Below, one piece after another: positions 28,840-37,306 of a DNA stretch of 64,000 nucleotides. The stretch lies in NCBI GenBank assembly GCA_030655135.1, contig JAURWC010000009.1, forward strand, positions 186,001 through 250,000. Reading direction: 5' to 3'. Both the position numbers and the translations under genes were made by a program. The first letter of the stretch is position 1. Each line of letters starts with the position of its first letter. Under the pieces are notes generated by a model. That model was not told where the DNA came from and did no database searches. It saw only the letters and a list, made by a program, of their open reading frames with translations. Source of the stretch: Hyphomicrobiaceae bacterium (GTDB lineage: Bacteria > Pseudomonadota > Alphaproteobacteria > Rhizobiales > Hyphomicrobiaceae).

Positions 28840-29346
28840 ATGGCCTCTTCCGCGCCCGTCTTGGGCCAAGGCTTTGACGCCGAGACGCGCAAATCGTTCA
28901 ATGCCGTGTTCGACGCCATGTCGACTTGGCGCGACGACCTCTCTGCTTTGACCGAGAAGAACTCGGATGCCGTATTTGAAAAAATGTCGACCGCCGCCAA
29001 AAAGGTCGGCTGGCCGGAGAACCTGGTCGACGCCACCCGCCAGCAAATGCAACAGGCGTCGAAGATCCAGCTGCACATGCTCGATCAGGTGATGGACGCC
29101 TGGCAGCAGCAGGTGAAAAATCCCTCGGCCATGGTCAACCCATCCGATTACATGAAAAACATGCCGCAATGGCCGGGCATGCCCTCGGGCGGCAATCCGT
29201 TCATGCCAGGCAACATGCCCAATTTCGGCGCGATGGGTGCTGGCAATCCGATGCAGTTCTGGATGCAGGCCGCAGAAATGTGGCAGAAGAGCTGGACTTC
29301 GGCGATGGACATGTGGACCAAGGGTCCGAATAACGGTTCGCGCTGA
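28840..29346 (+). CDS. Phasin-like protein
   Basis: The 168-residue soluble protein is helical, amphipathic and rich in Met, Gln, Ala and Trp. The N-terminal segment (GQGFDAETRKSFNAVFDAMSTWRDDL) and the paired helices around 60-95 resemble phasins that coat polyhydroxyalkanoate granules. A Pro/Gly/Met/Asn-rich linker (about 105-140) precedes a Trp-rich helix. AAGGAG at 28827-28832 lies seven bases before the ATG and makes this start firm. It is a single gene followed by a terminator. The phasin call is by resemblance only. Confidence 0.65.
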   Translation: MASSAPVLGQGFDAETRKSFNAVFDAMSTWRDDLSALTEKNSDAVFEKMSTAAKKVGWPENLVDATRQQMQQASKIQLHMLDQVMDAWQQQVKNPSAMVNPSDYMKNMPQWPGMPSGGNPFMPGNMPNFGAMGAGNPMQFWMQAAEMWQKSWTSAMDMWTKGPNNGSR

Positions 29347-29363
29347 CACACCGGTCAGACTAG

Positions 29364-29398
29364 GGGCAGGCCGCCTATGGGGGCCTGTCCATTCTTTC
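29364..29398 (+). terminator. Probable terminator after the phasin-like gene
   Basis: GGGGCAGGCC pairs with GGCCTGTCC allowing G-U pairs; an ATTCTTT stretch follows. It lies 18 bases after the stop. Confidence 0.6.
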
Positions 29399-29477
29399 GG
29401 CCGCGGCGTGGCCACTGATACAGATCGATGTAGTACCGTAAAATCAGGCAAGCTCACGGCGCGATCGCGGTGCCGCG

Positions 29478-30656
29478 CTATTGGGTCGCCGGCTTTGCCT
29501 CCGGCCGTTTGGCCGGACGTGGCGGGCTAAGCTGCTTTTCGGCCTTTCCCTCGGGCGGGGCCTGCTGTGCGACAACCTCCGCCGCCTTCCGCGCCTCTTG
29601 CTCCAGCTTGAGCCGCTCAGTCGCCTGCTGCAGGCCGGACTCAACGCGCTTCCGAGCCTCCCGCTCCTTCGTCAGCGCGGCCTCTAGCTCCGTCTTGCCT
29701 CGTTCAAGCGCATCCTTGGCGAGCAACTCCTTTTCGAGCTGCACCTTCAAATTCTGAAATGCGCGTTCCGATCGCTGCTTGCCCGCACGCTCTCTTTCGA
29801 GGTGTTGCGCGAAGTCATCGGCGCGGCGCCGGTTGGCCGTGCGCTGTTGGCGTTCGGCCATCGCTTTCGCCATCAGCCGCCTCGTCGCCCGCTCCGCCGA
29901 TTCCTTGGCAACCGTTAAGTGTTCCAGCTGCTCGCGGAGCTTGTCGGCATCCGTGTCCGTTGCATCTTTCTCAGACCGCAGAACCGCGAGTTCTCGTTGC
30001 GCCGCAAGCCGCGCCCCCCGTTCCTTGAACAGCGCTATCGCGCTCGTCCCCGCGGGTCCCGTCGAGGCCGCGATGCGCGTCTCCATCGAGGCGCCCGGCC
30101 ATGATACCGCAAGCGCAGCGCCGCCAGCGAGCAGACCCAGGGCCGACACGATTGCCGCCGCCAGCTGTCGGCGCGGGTCAGCCACCAGGCCCATCACGCG
30201 CGACAACGGCCCGCCGATCACTGCTATGGGACCGGGAGCGCGCCAGGGATCGAACGTCCCGAAACTCCACAGATGGCCCTCGAGGTCACGGCAGAGATAG
30301 CCGCGCCCGCCATTCTCGAAACTTTGCAGATCGAGCACGATTTCGGCGCCATGCGCCATAGCAGCCGCATAATGCGCATCACTGTCGGCAACGACGAAGT
30401 AGCAGCTTTGCGTTTCCGCGCCGCCGATCTCGTCCGGCTGCTTCATCAGCTCGTCAAAACCCGACTGGCCGACCGGCGCCAGCATGACCATGCCGTTCCC
30501 TGAAACGAGCTGGGCCGAGACGATAGCGCCGCCGGCTTCTTGCACGACACCGCGTGCGGTGAAGCCGAACGCCGCGCACAGCCACGGCACCGCACGATCT
30601 AGATCACGGTAACGCAAAGTCGGAACGACCGACGACCCACATGACTGCAAGATCAC
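29478..30656 (-). CDS. VOC (glyoxalase-like) domain fused to membrane helix and coiled coil
   Basis: The N-terminal 140 residues are a vicinal oxygen chelate fold: VVPTLRYRDLDRAVPWLCAAFGF at the start, then ETQSCYFVVADSDAHYAAAMAHGAEIV and DLEGHLWSFGTFDPW. A hydrophobic helix follows (about 165-190: LAAAIVSALGLLAGGAALAV), then about 170 residues of Arg/Glu/Lys/Ala coiled coil and a Pro/Lys-rich end. VOC domains usually stand alone. The start is uncertain: GTG at 30656 gives the usual VOC beginning, TTG at 30704 is longer. It is minus-strand, upstream of nothing obviously related. A role in antibiotic or aldehyde binding at the membrane is only a guess. Confidence 0.75.
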   Translation of the reverse strand: MILQSCGSSVVPTLRYRDLDRAVPWLCAAFGFTARGVVQEAGGAIVSAQLVSGNGMVMLAPVGQSGFDELMKQPDEIGGAETQSCYFVVADSDAHYAAAMAHGAEIVLDLQSFENGGRGYLCRDLEGHLWSFGTFDPWRAPGPIAVIGGPLSRVMGLVADPRRQLAAAIVSALGLLAGGAALAVSWPGASMETRIAASTGPAGTSAIALFKERGARLAAQRELAVLRSEKDATDTDADKLREQLEHLTVAKESAERATRRLMAKAMAERQQRTANRRRADDFAQHLERERAGKQRSERAFQNLKVQLEKELLAKDALERGKTELEAALTKEREARKRVESGLQQATERLKLEQEARKAAEVVAQQAPPEGKAEKQLSPPRPAKRPEAKPATQ

Positions 30657-30746
30657 TTTTTTCGACCAACTCGCCGCTACGACCACATCTTGCGTGAACG
30701 GCAACTATAGCCCGCCGGCCCCAAAGTTGAACCCGGTTTATCGGAA

Positions 30747-31424
30747 TCACGCGTTCGCCGGCGACGGTGATCGCGTTCTGGCGCGCACCGGCGGGCGCCG
30801 CCATGCGGCAACCACGCGGTACAACAGCAGCATCGCGACGATCGTTGCGTAGATCAGCGGCTCGGGAGGCCAGGCTTTGACCACCATAATGAAGTGAACC
30901 GCGGCAAGGACCGCTGCAACATACACCCAGCGGTGCAGCCTTTGCCACGTGGCCGCCCCGAGGCGCTTGATCATGGCCGCATTCGACGTGATGGCCAGCG
31001 GGATCAGAATAACGAAGGCCACCATGCCGATCGTGATGTACGGCCGCTTCAGAATGTCCTTAACGATCGCGTCCCATGCAAAGCCCTGGTCCAGCACCAG
31101 CCACGCCAGGAGATGCAGGAACGCGTAATAGAACGCCAGGAGCCCCAGCGTGCGCCGATACGCCAGCAAGCGGATGCCAAGCAGGTCGCGCAATGGCGTA
31201 ACGCAAAGGCTGGCGATAAGAAATCTCAGCGACCAAAGGCCCAGCGTATGCTCCAGAGCCTTGATCGGTTCAGGACCGAGACGATCGATCACGCCGAGCC
31301 AGAACGTGATGACAGCGGGCAGCAGGCCGACGGCATACAGCGCAAGCCGTGACCAACTACGCCGGGCCGGCATCATCAGGATCTCGTTCAGCCGTGCGAG
31401 ACCGGTATTGGGGGTCGAAGCCAT
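30747..31424 (-). CDS. msrQ: Heme-binding membrane subunit MsrQ
   Basis: MsrQ (225 residues) is the b-type cytochrome that passes electrons from the quinone pool to periplasmic MsrP. Six hydrophobic helices carry histidines (ALEHTLGLWSLRF, FYYAFLHLLAWLVLDQG, RLHRWVYVAAVLAAVHFI) for heme binding. The start overlaps the msrP stop by one base (TGATG), so the pair is translationally coupled. Length is normal for the YedZ/MsrQ family. Confidence 0.93.
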   Translation of the reverse strand: MASTPNTGLARLNEILMMPARRSWSRLALYAVGLLPAVITFWLGVIDRLGPEPIKALEHTLGLWSLRFLIASLCVTPLRDLLGIRLLAYRRTLGLLAFYYAFLHLLAWLVLDQGFAWDAIVKDILKRPYITIGMVAFVILIPLAITSNAAMIKRLGAATWQRLHRWVYVAAVLAAVHFIMVVKAWPPEPLIYATIVAMLLLYRVVAAWRRPPVRARTRSPSPANA

Positions 31425-32368
31425 CAGAAATCTGCCGTCAAATCCTGCTTGGAATAAAGACTGGCGACCTGATCACCATAGCCGTTGAACATCAACGTCT
31501 CGCGCCGCTTGGAAAACAAGCCACCTTCTCCAATGCGCCGTTCCGTCGCTTGGCTCCAACGCGGATGGTCTACCTTCGGATTGACGTTGGAATAGAAGCC
31601 ATACTCGTTCTTGTTCTGCAGGTTCCACGACGTCGGCGGCTCTTTGTCCACCAGCGAGATACGCACGATCGACTTGATGCTCTTGAAGCCATACTTCCAG
31701 GGCACGACAAGCCTCAGCGGGGCGCCATTCTGGTTCGGCAGCGTTTCCCCGTAGAGGCCGACCGCCAGGATTGTCAGCGGATGCATGGCCTCGTCGAGAC
31801 GCAGGCCTTCCACATAAGGCCACGGAAGCGGTTGCAGAATGCCACGCTGTCCCGGCATTTCAGACGGACGCTTCAGCGTTTCGAACGCGACGTACCTAGC
31901 ACTGCTCTGCGGTGCGACCCGCTTCAGAAATTCCGCAAGTGGAAATCCGACCCACGGGATCACCATCGACCAGCCTTCAACACAGCGCATGCGATAGACG
32001 CGCTCTTCGAGCGTGATACCCTTCAGAATATCCTCGAGCGCATAATCAGCCGGCTTGTCGACCAGACCATCGATTTTGACCGTCCATGGCGTGGTCGTCA
32101 GCGTATGGGCATTTGCCGCCGGATCGGTCTTGTCTGTCCCGAACTCATAGAAATTGTTGTAGGCAGTAATGTCGTCGAGCAGCGTGATCTTCTCGTCCGT
32201 CGTATACTGGCTCTTCGCCGCCTGCAGCCGTGCAGCCTGGGCCGGCGACGCAATGGCGGGCAGCAGACCCATGGCTGCCGCGCCGAGCAGGAACTCACGG
32301 CGGCGCAGATAAACATCTGGCGGTGTGATTTCCGAACCTTTGACGCCGTTGGTCTTGCCGATCAGCAC
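31424..32368 (-). CDS. msrP: Methionine sulfoxide reductase catalytic subunit MsrP
   Basis: MsrP (314 residues) is a periplasmic molybdopterin enzyme that repairs oxidised methionines in envelope proteins. A twin-arginine signal ([14 protein letters not shown], about residues 21-34) directs Tat export. The molybdenum-binding cysteine is in [11 protein letters not shown], and [15 protein letters not shown] is the conserved C-terminal block. The GTG at 32368 follows GGACAG. It lies 190 bases downstream of the UdgX gene on the same strand and heads msrPQ. Confidence 0.95.
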   Translation of the reverse strand: MLIGKTNGVKGSEITPPDVYLRRREFLLGAAAMGLLPAIASPAQAARLQAAKSQYTTDEKITLLDDITAYNNFYEFGTDKTDPAANAHTLTTTPWTVKIDGLVDKPADYALEDILKGITLEERVYRMRCVEGWSMVIPWVGFPLAEFLKRVAPQSSARYVAFETLKRPSEMPGQRGILQPLPWPYVEGLRLDEAMHPLTILAVGLYGETLPNQNGAPLRLVVPWKYGFKSIKSIVRISLVDKEPPTSWNLQNKNEYGFYSNVNPKVDHPRWSQATERRIGEGGLFSKRRETLMFNGYGDQVASLYSKQDLTADF

Positions 32369-32558
32369 AGCACTGTCCTTTCAAATCTACTCGCCAGCCG
32401 GTCAGCCAATCCTGGCCGTCACGGCCATCCCACGGATGATCACCTCTGTGTCCTATCTACGGACGCGACCGTGCCTTGGTTACCCCGGAACGCCAGAATT
32501 CTTTCTGCCGCGACGAATTGGGCCGTACTTCAAAACCATTTCAATCGCTTAGACGAAA

Positions 32559-34043
32559 TTACGCAGCTTTGAATTCGGCGCCAAGATCATTGGCAAGGCT
32601 GCGCGCGCGCTTTAGGTCGTGCACAAAGCGGCGCCGTTCCAATTCCGCAACCTCCGGATCAGGCAGCCGCAGCAGATACGAGGGATGCACCGTCAGAAGC
32701 GCCTGCGCTCCCTCCGGTAGAGCGATTGGCAGACCTCGCTCGGCAGAAATTTTCACAGGCCTCTGCAGTAAGCTTGAGGCAGCCGTCGCACCCAGCGCAA
32801 CGATTAGCTTCGGCTGCACCAGCTTGATCTCGCTGGCCAGCCACCAGCGGCAAACATCGATTTCTGAGCCGTTTGGTTTCTTGTGAAGCCGCCGCTTCCC
32901 CCGCGGCTCGAATTTGAAATGCTTTACCGCATTGGTAAGATAGATGGCGCCTCGTGGCAGGCCGGCCGCTTCCAGCGCGCGATCCAACAGTTTTCCAGCC
33001 GGCCCCACGAACGGCTCGCCCTGCAGATCTTCCTGGTCGCCCGGCTGCTCGCCGACCAGCATCACGTCAGCCGATCGCGGACCTGTGCCAGGGACGGCTT
33101 GCGTCGCGTTGCGCCACAAGGGACAGCGCCGACATCCGGTCAACTGCGCGTCAAAATTGCGCCAGCTAAGCGGGTCCCCGTCCGGAGATTCGACCTGTTG
33201 TTGCGACCTTTGCATGACCGCTCGTCTGTCCTGCGCGGCAACGCGGGGCGGCGGCGGCGGATTCAAAAGCATCGCGTTTGTCCGCTGCGTCGCGCCTCTC
33301 ACGAGGTCGGGAATAAGCCCAGCCTCCGGCATGTTCTTCCAGTATTTCTTCGGCATCTCCCGCTGCATTGCAGCTGTATTAAGCCGGGCCGGATTGAAAA
33401 TGCTGGCGAAATAGACACGCCAGTAATCTTCCAATGCATCAGCCGAAGGCGCGTCTGCGCGCACGGAACCGGTCGTGAAAACCAGCTCCTCGCCGTCCCA
33501 ATGCGCGCTCGTCCCGGGCGTCAGGATCGACCATTTCATGTTGGCAAAGCGGCGCACGAAAAACGGCGCGGTCGCTTCGACGATGTGATGCTCCGGCTCA
33601 AACCACGCTATCCAGACGCTTCCGTCCTCGGTCACCGCCTCACGAAAGCGAACGAACGCGGTCATTTTATGCTTGTCGCGCCGCACGGCTTTCGCGAGTG
33701 CTTCGGCCCGCTGCACGTCCGCATCGGCAGCGATCTCCATCAGGTGCTTGTCATCCAGCAAGCGCCAGAGAATGCGGTAAAGCAGCGCAAAGCGATCGGC
33801 TGCGTTGTGGCAGATAACGAACTTGGCCATATCGACAAAGGCGCGTGGCACGGAGATGGTGCCGCTAGAAGCAGCCGCGACCGCAACATCCGCTCGTTCA
33901 GCAAAAAGGTCGCCCCCCTCACCCCGCCCCGCTACGGTCCATACAGTCTCCTCGGGGCGGACACGCGCCTGTAGCAATGCCCGCGCTTTCTCTCGCCAGC
34001 CGGCGAAGTCCGCTTCGGCGGGGAGAACGACGAGTCGGCTCAT
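32559..34043 (-). CDS. DUF4130 and UdgX-type uracil-DNA glycosylase fusion
   Basis: The protein (494 residues from ATG 34043) has two halves. Residues about 1-250 match the DUF4130 domain that accompanies the repair radical SAM family (FVICHNAADRFALLYRILWRLL). The C-terminal half is a family-X uracil-DNA glycosylase: CRRCPLWRNATQAVPGTGP, VGEQPGDQED, FVGPAGKLLDRAL, the UdgX-type loop GKRRLHKKP and LTVHPSYLLR. In UdgX the histidine of the KRRIH-type loop bonds covalently to the abasic site; Leu replaces Ile here but the His is kept. Cysteines near 300-310 can hold the iron-sulfur cluster. The start overlaps the radical SAM stop by one base (TAATG), so the two are coupled. Confidence 0.88.
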   Translation of the reverse strand: MSRLVVLPAEADFAGWREKARALLQARVRPEETVWTVAGRGEGGDLFAERADVAVAAASSGTISVPRAFVDMAKFVICHNAADRFALLYRILWRLLDDKHLMEIAADADVQRAEALAKAVRRDKHKMTAFVRFREAVTEDGSVWIAWFEPEHHIVEATAPFFVRRFANMKWSILTPGTSAHWDGEELVFTTGSVRADAPSADALEDYWRVYFASIFNPARLNTAAMQREMPKKYWKNMPEAGLIPDLVRGATQRTNAMLLNPPPPPRVAAQDRRAVMQRSQQQVESPDGDPLSWRNFDAQLTGCRRCPLWRNATQAVPGTGPRSADVMLVGEQPGDQEDLQGEPFVGPAGKLLDRALEAAGLPRGAIYLTNAVKHFKFEPRGKRRLHKKPNGSEIDVCRWWLASEIKLVQPKLIVALGATAASSLLQRPVKISAERGLPIALPEGAQALLTVHPSYLLRLPDPEVAELERRRFVHDLKRARSLANDLGAEFKAA

Positions 34044-35311
34044 TACCCGAATAAATCCAGCTGCTTTTGTCCCTGTAGAAGGTGCTGGCGAAGATGAGCC
34101 GCATCGAGGCTGCCGCCGGGATGCCAACCCTCCGCCGTCATGAAGGTTCGTGCAGTCTTGATGGTACGCGTTACGCGAGCAACGTCATCAAGACGCAGAC
34201 GCCGCCAGCGGCGCGACGCGATGATGCGTTTGACCGAACGCGGCCCGAGCCCGGGGATGCGCAGCAATTCCTCGTAGCTGGCGGCATTGACGTCGAGCGG
34301 GAAGAAATGCCGGTTGCGCATGGCCCATGCGAGTTTCGGATCGATCGCAAGATCGAGCATGTCGTTGTCCGTCGCTGCAATGATCTCGGGCAACGCGAAT
34401 CCATAAAAGCGCAACATCCAGTCCGCCTGATAAAGCCGGTGCTCGCGCTGCAGCGGCGCCGGCTTGAGAGGCAGAGCGCTGCTTGAATCCGGGATCGGGC
34501 TGAATGCCGAATAATAAACGCGTCGAAGCTGATAGCCGCTGTACAACGCCGTGCTCGTTGTCAGCACATCGGCATCACTAGAAGCGTCGGCACCGACGAT
34601 CATCTGCGTGCTTTGACCCGCTGGAGCAAACCGGCGCCGTGGGGTTTGATGCGCTGGCCTTTTGCGCTCTTCCTCCCGCTGCTCGTCGATCTTTACCCGC
34701 AATGCGCCCATCGTCTTGCGGATGCGCCGCCCATCCTTCTCGGGTGCATATTCCGCCAACGCTTCCTCGCGCGGCAATTCAACGTTGATTGACAATCGGT
34801 CGGCATAGCGCCCGGCCTCTTCCATGAGTTCCGGTGAGGCATCGGGAATTGTCTTGAGGTGAATGTAGCCGCGGAACTGATGGTCCTCGCGCAGCGATCG
34901 GGCCACTGCCACGACTTGCTCCATCGTGTAATCGCTATCGCGAATGATGCCGGACGAAAGGAATAGGCCTTCGATGTAGTTTCGCCGGTAGAATGACAAT
35001 GTAAGATCGACGACCTCTTTCACCGTGAAGCGCGCGCGGCGCACGTTGCTTGAGCGGCGATTGATGCAGTAGGCGCATTCGAACTTGCAGTAATTGGTCA
35101 GCAGGATCTTCAGAAGCGAAATGCATCGTCCGTCCGGCGCATAAGCATGGCAAATTCCGCTGCCTTCGATCGACCCCATCCCGCCCGACCGTAGCGAATT
35201 CTGCTTGGCGCCGCCGCTGGACGCACAGGACGCATCGTATTTCGCTGCGTCGGCCAGAATTTCGAGCTTCAACTTCAGCTTGGCATCCATGCGCAGCGCG
35301 CCCTCGCTCAT
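34043..35311 (-). CDS. Putative DNA modification/repair radical SAM protein
   Basis: The 422-residue protein has the radical SAM cluster motif CKFECAYC (C-x3-C-x2-C, about residues 75-82). Surrounding blocks GSGICHAYAPDGRCISLLKILLTNYC and EGLFLSSGIIRDSDYTMEQVV mark the repair-type family. A helix-hairpin-helix DNA-binding motif (LLRIPGLGPRSVKRII) is near residue 355. The reaction is not known. It is the first gene of a two-gene operon with UdgX, and a GTTC-N7-GTTC site lies just upstream, so SOS control is likely. An ATG at 35290 (MDAKLKLKLEI) is a possible alternative start and has GAGGG ahead of it. Confidence 0.88.
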   Translation of the reverse strand: MSEGALRMDAKLKLKLEILADAAKYDASCASSGGAKQNSLRSGGMGSIEGSGICHAYAPDGRCISLLKILLTNYCKFECAYCINRRSSNVRRARFTVKEVVDLTLSFYRRNYIEGLFLSSGIIRDSDYTMEQVVAVARSLREDHQFRGYIHLKTIPDASPELMEEAGRYADRLSINVELPREEALAEYAPEKDGRRIRKTMGALRVKIDEQREEERKRPAHQTPRRRFAPAGQSTQMIVGADASSDADVLTTSTALYSGYQLRRVYYSAFSPIPDSSSALPLKPAPLQREHRLYQADWMLRFYGFALPEIIAATDNDMLDLAIDPKLAWAMRNRHFFPLDVNAASYEELLRIPGLGPRSVKRIIASRRWRRLRLDDVARVTRTIKTARTFMTAEGWHPGGSLDAAHLRQHLLQGQKQLDLFG

Positions 35312-35318
35312 TGCTCTT

Positions 35319-35333
35319 GTTCTCTATATGTTC
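35319..35333. promoter_or_regulatory. LexA-type SOS box upstream of the radical SAM/UdgX operon
   Basis: GTTC (35319-35322), seven bases TCTATAT, GTTC (35330-35333) is an exact match to the alphaproteobacterial LexA operator GTTC-N7-GTTC. It lies 8 bases upstream of the first ATG (29 bases from the alternative). The AT-rich spacer and position fit repressor binding over the promoter or leader. Confidence 0.8.
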
Positions 35334-35466
35334 TTTTCGCCGATATGTCTAGCTCGAAAAAATGGACCGATCATAGAATATTTGACCTACGTCGTTGATC
35401 CCCTTGCGTTTTCTTCGCAGTTGCATATTCTAAGAGGCGCAGTGGGTATATTTCATTTGTCCATTT

Positions 35467-35540
35467 GCCGGGGCTCCCCGGCCCTGACGTCTCTCTCCTG
35501 TCGGAACGCCCGGTGCTCCCTCGCCGGGCGTTCTTCGTTT
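35467..35540 (+). ncRNA. Possible small RNA or terminator pair (two strong hairpins)
   Basis: Two perfect hairpins follow each other: GCCGGGG/CCCCGGC around 35467-35482, then GAACGCCCGG (35504-35513) with CCGGGCGTTC (35524-35533) and a TTCGTTT tail. They sit between the radical SAM gene start and the Lys-rich gene 3' end, which are both on the minus strand, so the plus-strand T-tailed hairpin does not end a known gene. A short plus-strand RNA is possible; no clear promoter was found. Confidence 0.3.
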
Positions 35541-35564
35541 CGATCATCTCCCGTGCGCTCACCT

Positions 35565-35774
35565 TCACGCTTTGCGTTTTCGCGTGTTTGCCGTCTTGGC
35601 CACGGCCATGTTGTCGACGAGATTGGGATACGGCCGGCCCGCTTTCTTGGCCCGCGCCTTCGCGGCCGCCTTCTGTTCCGGCGTGAGCTTGCGAGAGGTT
35701 TTCGATTTCGCCTTCGGATTAGCCTTGCGCCAGGGCGCCTTGCGCGATGCGGACTTACTTTTCACTGCAGCCAT
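35565..35774 (-). CDS. Small lysine/alanine-rich basic protein
   Basis: The 69-residue protein is very basic (Lys, Arg, Ala, Ser) with the block LTPEQKAAAKARAKKAGRPYPNLVDNMAVAK, seen in many Hyphomicrobiales small proteins of unknown function. It has no signal peptide or membrane helix. The composition is histone-like and suggests nucleic acid binding, but this is inference. It is alone on the minus strand, divergent from the FAH-family gene. Confidence 0.7.
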   Translation of the reverse strand: MAAVKSKSASRKAPWRKANPKAKSKTSRKLTPEQKAAAKARAKKAGRPYPNLVDNMAVAKTANTRKRKA

Positions 35775-35907
35775 GCCGGCCTCCCTGTTTCACGTTTAAC
35801 AGCAACGGGAATTTCCGGTTCCGCTGCCCCCGGAGGCATCGGTTGACGCTGTCCGTGTTCAACCTTAGTCATGCCGAACCATTGGCGTGTTACTGAAGAG
35901 AGCTGAG

Positions 35908-36753
35908 ATGAAACTCGTGCGATTTGGTCCCCGCGGCTCCGAAAAAGCCGGCGTCGTGGATCAGGATGGAAATATCCGCGACCTGTCGCAGCATGTAGCT
36001 GACATCACAGCCGAGACGCTGGCCCCTGACGTCCTGGCCAAGCTAACCGCGATCGATCCCGCGTCGCTGCCGCTCGCGCCACAGGGCGCACGCTTGGGTG
36101 CTCCGGTCGCGCGCTCCTGGAACTTCATCGCCGTTGGCTTGAACTACGCCGACCACGCCAAGGAGACCGGCCAGGAGATCCCCGCCGAACCGATCCTGTT
36201 CAACAAGCTTGGCAACTCGATCTGCGGCCCGAACGACGATGTCGTCTATCCGCGCAACTCAGATCGTATGGACTGGGAAATCGAGATTGCCTTCATCATC
36301 GGCAAGCGCGCCCAATACGTCGCTGAAAAGGATGCGCAGAGCTACATCGCAGGCTACGCCATTTGCAACGACGTCTCCGAACGCCGCTTCCAGATCAAGC
36401 GCAACGGCCAGTGGATGAAGGGCAAGTGCGCGGAGACCTTCGGTCCACTCGGACCCTGGCTCGTCACCACGGACGAGCTGCCCGATCCGCACAGCTTGGC
36501 GATGGAGTTGAAGGTCAACGGCGAGGTCAAGCAGACGGGCTCGACGTCGACGATGATCTTCTCGATCCCGTTCCTGCTGTCCTACATCACGCAGTTCTGC
36601 ACGCTGGAGCCGGGTGATGTCGTTACCACCGGCACGCCGCCCGGCGTCGGCTCTGGCATGAAGCCGCCGCAATACCTCAAGTCAGGCGACGTCATGGAGC
36701 TATCGATCGAAAAGCTCGGCACGCAACGCCAGCGCGTGGTTCCGGCGATCTAA
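35908..36753 (+). CDS. Fumarylacetoacetate hydrolase family protein
   Basis: The 281-residue cytosolic enzyme starts MKLVRFGPRGSEKAGVVDQDG and has the FAH metal and substrate motifs NFIAVGLNYADHAKETG, DWEIEIAFIIG, GYAICNDVSERR, GPWLVTTDEL and GDVVTTGTPPGVG. Family members hydrolyse or decarboxylate 2-oxo acids such as ureidoglycolate-like, hydroxyhepta-dienedioate or acylpyruvate substrates; the exact substrate cannot be assigned. Start chosen at 35908 rather than the longer frame from 35887, since MKLVRFG is the family N-terminus. The glycosylase gene follows after 22 bases. Confidence 0.9.
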   Translation: MKLVRFGPRGSEKAGVVDQDGNIRDLSQHVADITAETLAPDVLAKLTAIDPASLPLAPQGARLGAPVARSWNFIAVGLNYADHAKETGQEIPAEPILFNKLGNSICGPNDDVVYPRNSDRMDWEIEIAFIIGKRAQYVAEKDAQSYIAGYAICNDVSERRFQIKRNGQWMKGKCAETFGPLGPWLVTTDELPDPHSLAMELKVNGEVKQTGSTSTMIFSIPFLLSYITQFCTLEPGDVVTTGTPPGVGSGMKPPQYLKSGDVMELSIEKLGTQRQRVVPAI

Positions 36754-36775
36754 GATAGCAGCGGGGAGGTCAAGC

Positions 36776-37294
36776 ATGGCTGATCCCGCTCCAAAAGTTT
36801 TGTCGTGCTTCGGGCCCGTAACGCGACCCTCCACGCGCGTGCTCATCCTCGGGAGCTTGCCCGGCGAGGTCTCGCTGCAACGGCGCCAATACTATGCCCA
36901 TCCGCAGAACCAATTCTGGCGGCTCCTCGGCGCGGTCGTAGGACAGGATCTCGCGCCGCTGGATTACGACGTGAAGCTGAGCAGTATTTTGGACCACGGC
37001 ATTGGGCTTTGGGACACCGTCGCCGCCGGCACACGCGCCCGCGGCAGCTTGGATACAGATATCGTTCTGCAACAGGCGAGTGACTTGTCCGCACTTGTGA
37101 TGGGTCTGCCGCAATTGCGCGCCATCGCCTTCAACGGCAAGAAGTCGGCGCAGATCGGCAGGCCTCAGCTCGAAAATGCGCAGGGACTGGCACTTCTCGA
37201 CTTACCATCCAGCAGCCCGGCGCACGCCTCGAAGACGTTTACCGAAAAGCTGGAAGCATGGTCGGCTCTGCGCCAGCATCTGCAAGCACGCTAG
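36776..37294 (+). CDS. DNA-deoxyinosine glycosylase (UDG superfamily family 6)
   Basis: The 172-residue protein has LILGSLPGEVSLQRRQYYAHPQNQFWRLL, the hypoxanthine-DNA glycosylase signature, where the Asn of HPQNQFW is catalytic. FNGKKSAQIG and LPSSSPAHA complete the UDG fold. It removes hypoxanthine made by adenine deamination. It follows the FAH gene by 22 bases with GGGGAGG before the ATG, and is within 2.5 kb of the UdgX operon. It runs tail to tail with efp. Confidence 0.9.
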   Translation: MADPAPKVLSCFGPVTRPSTRVLILGSLPGEVSLQRRQYYAHPQNQFWRLLGAVVGQDLAPLDYDVKLSSILDHGIGLWDTVAAGTRARGSLDTDIVLQQASDLSALVMGLPQLRAIAFNGKKSAQIGRPQLENAQGLALLDLPSSSPAHASKTFTEKLEAWSALRQHLQAR

Positions 37295-37306
37295 GCTAGC
37301 GTCAGA

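Noticed and set aside
35371-35568. Minus-strand 65-codon frame overlapping the Lys-rich gene end
   Set aside because: It overlaps the strong hairpins, has no ribosome binding site, and its composition looks non-coding.
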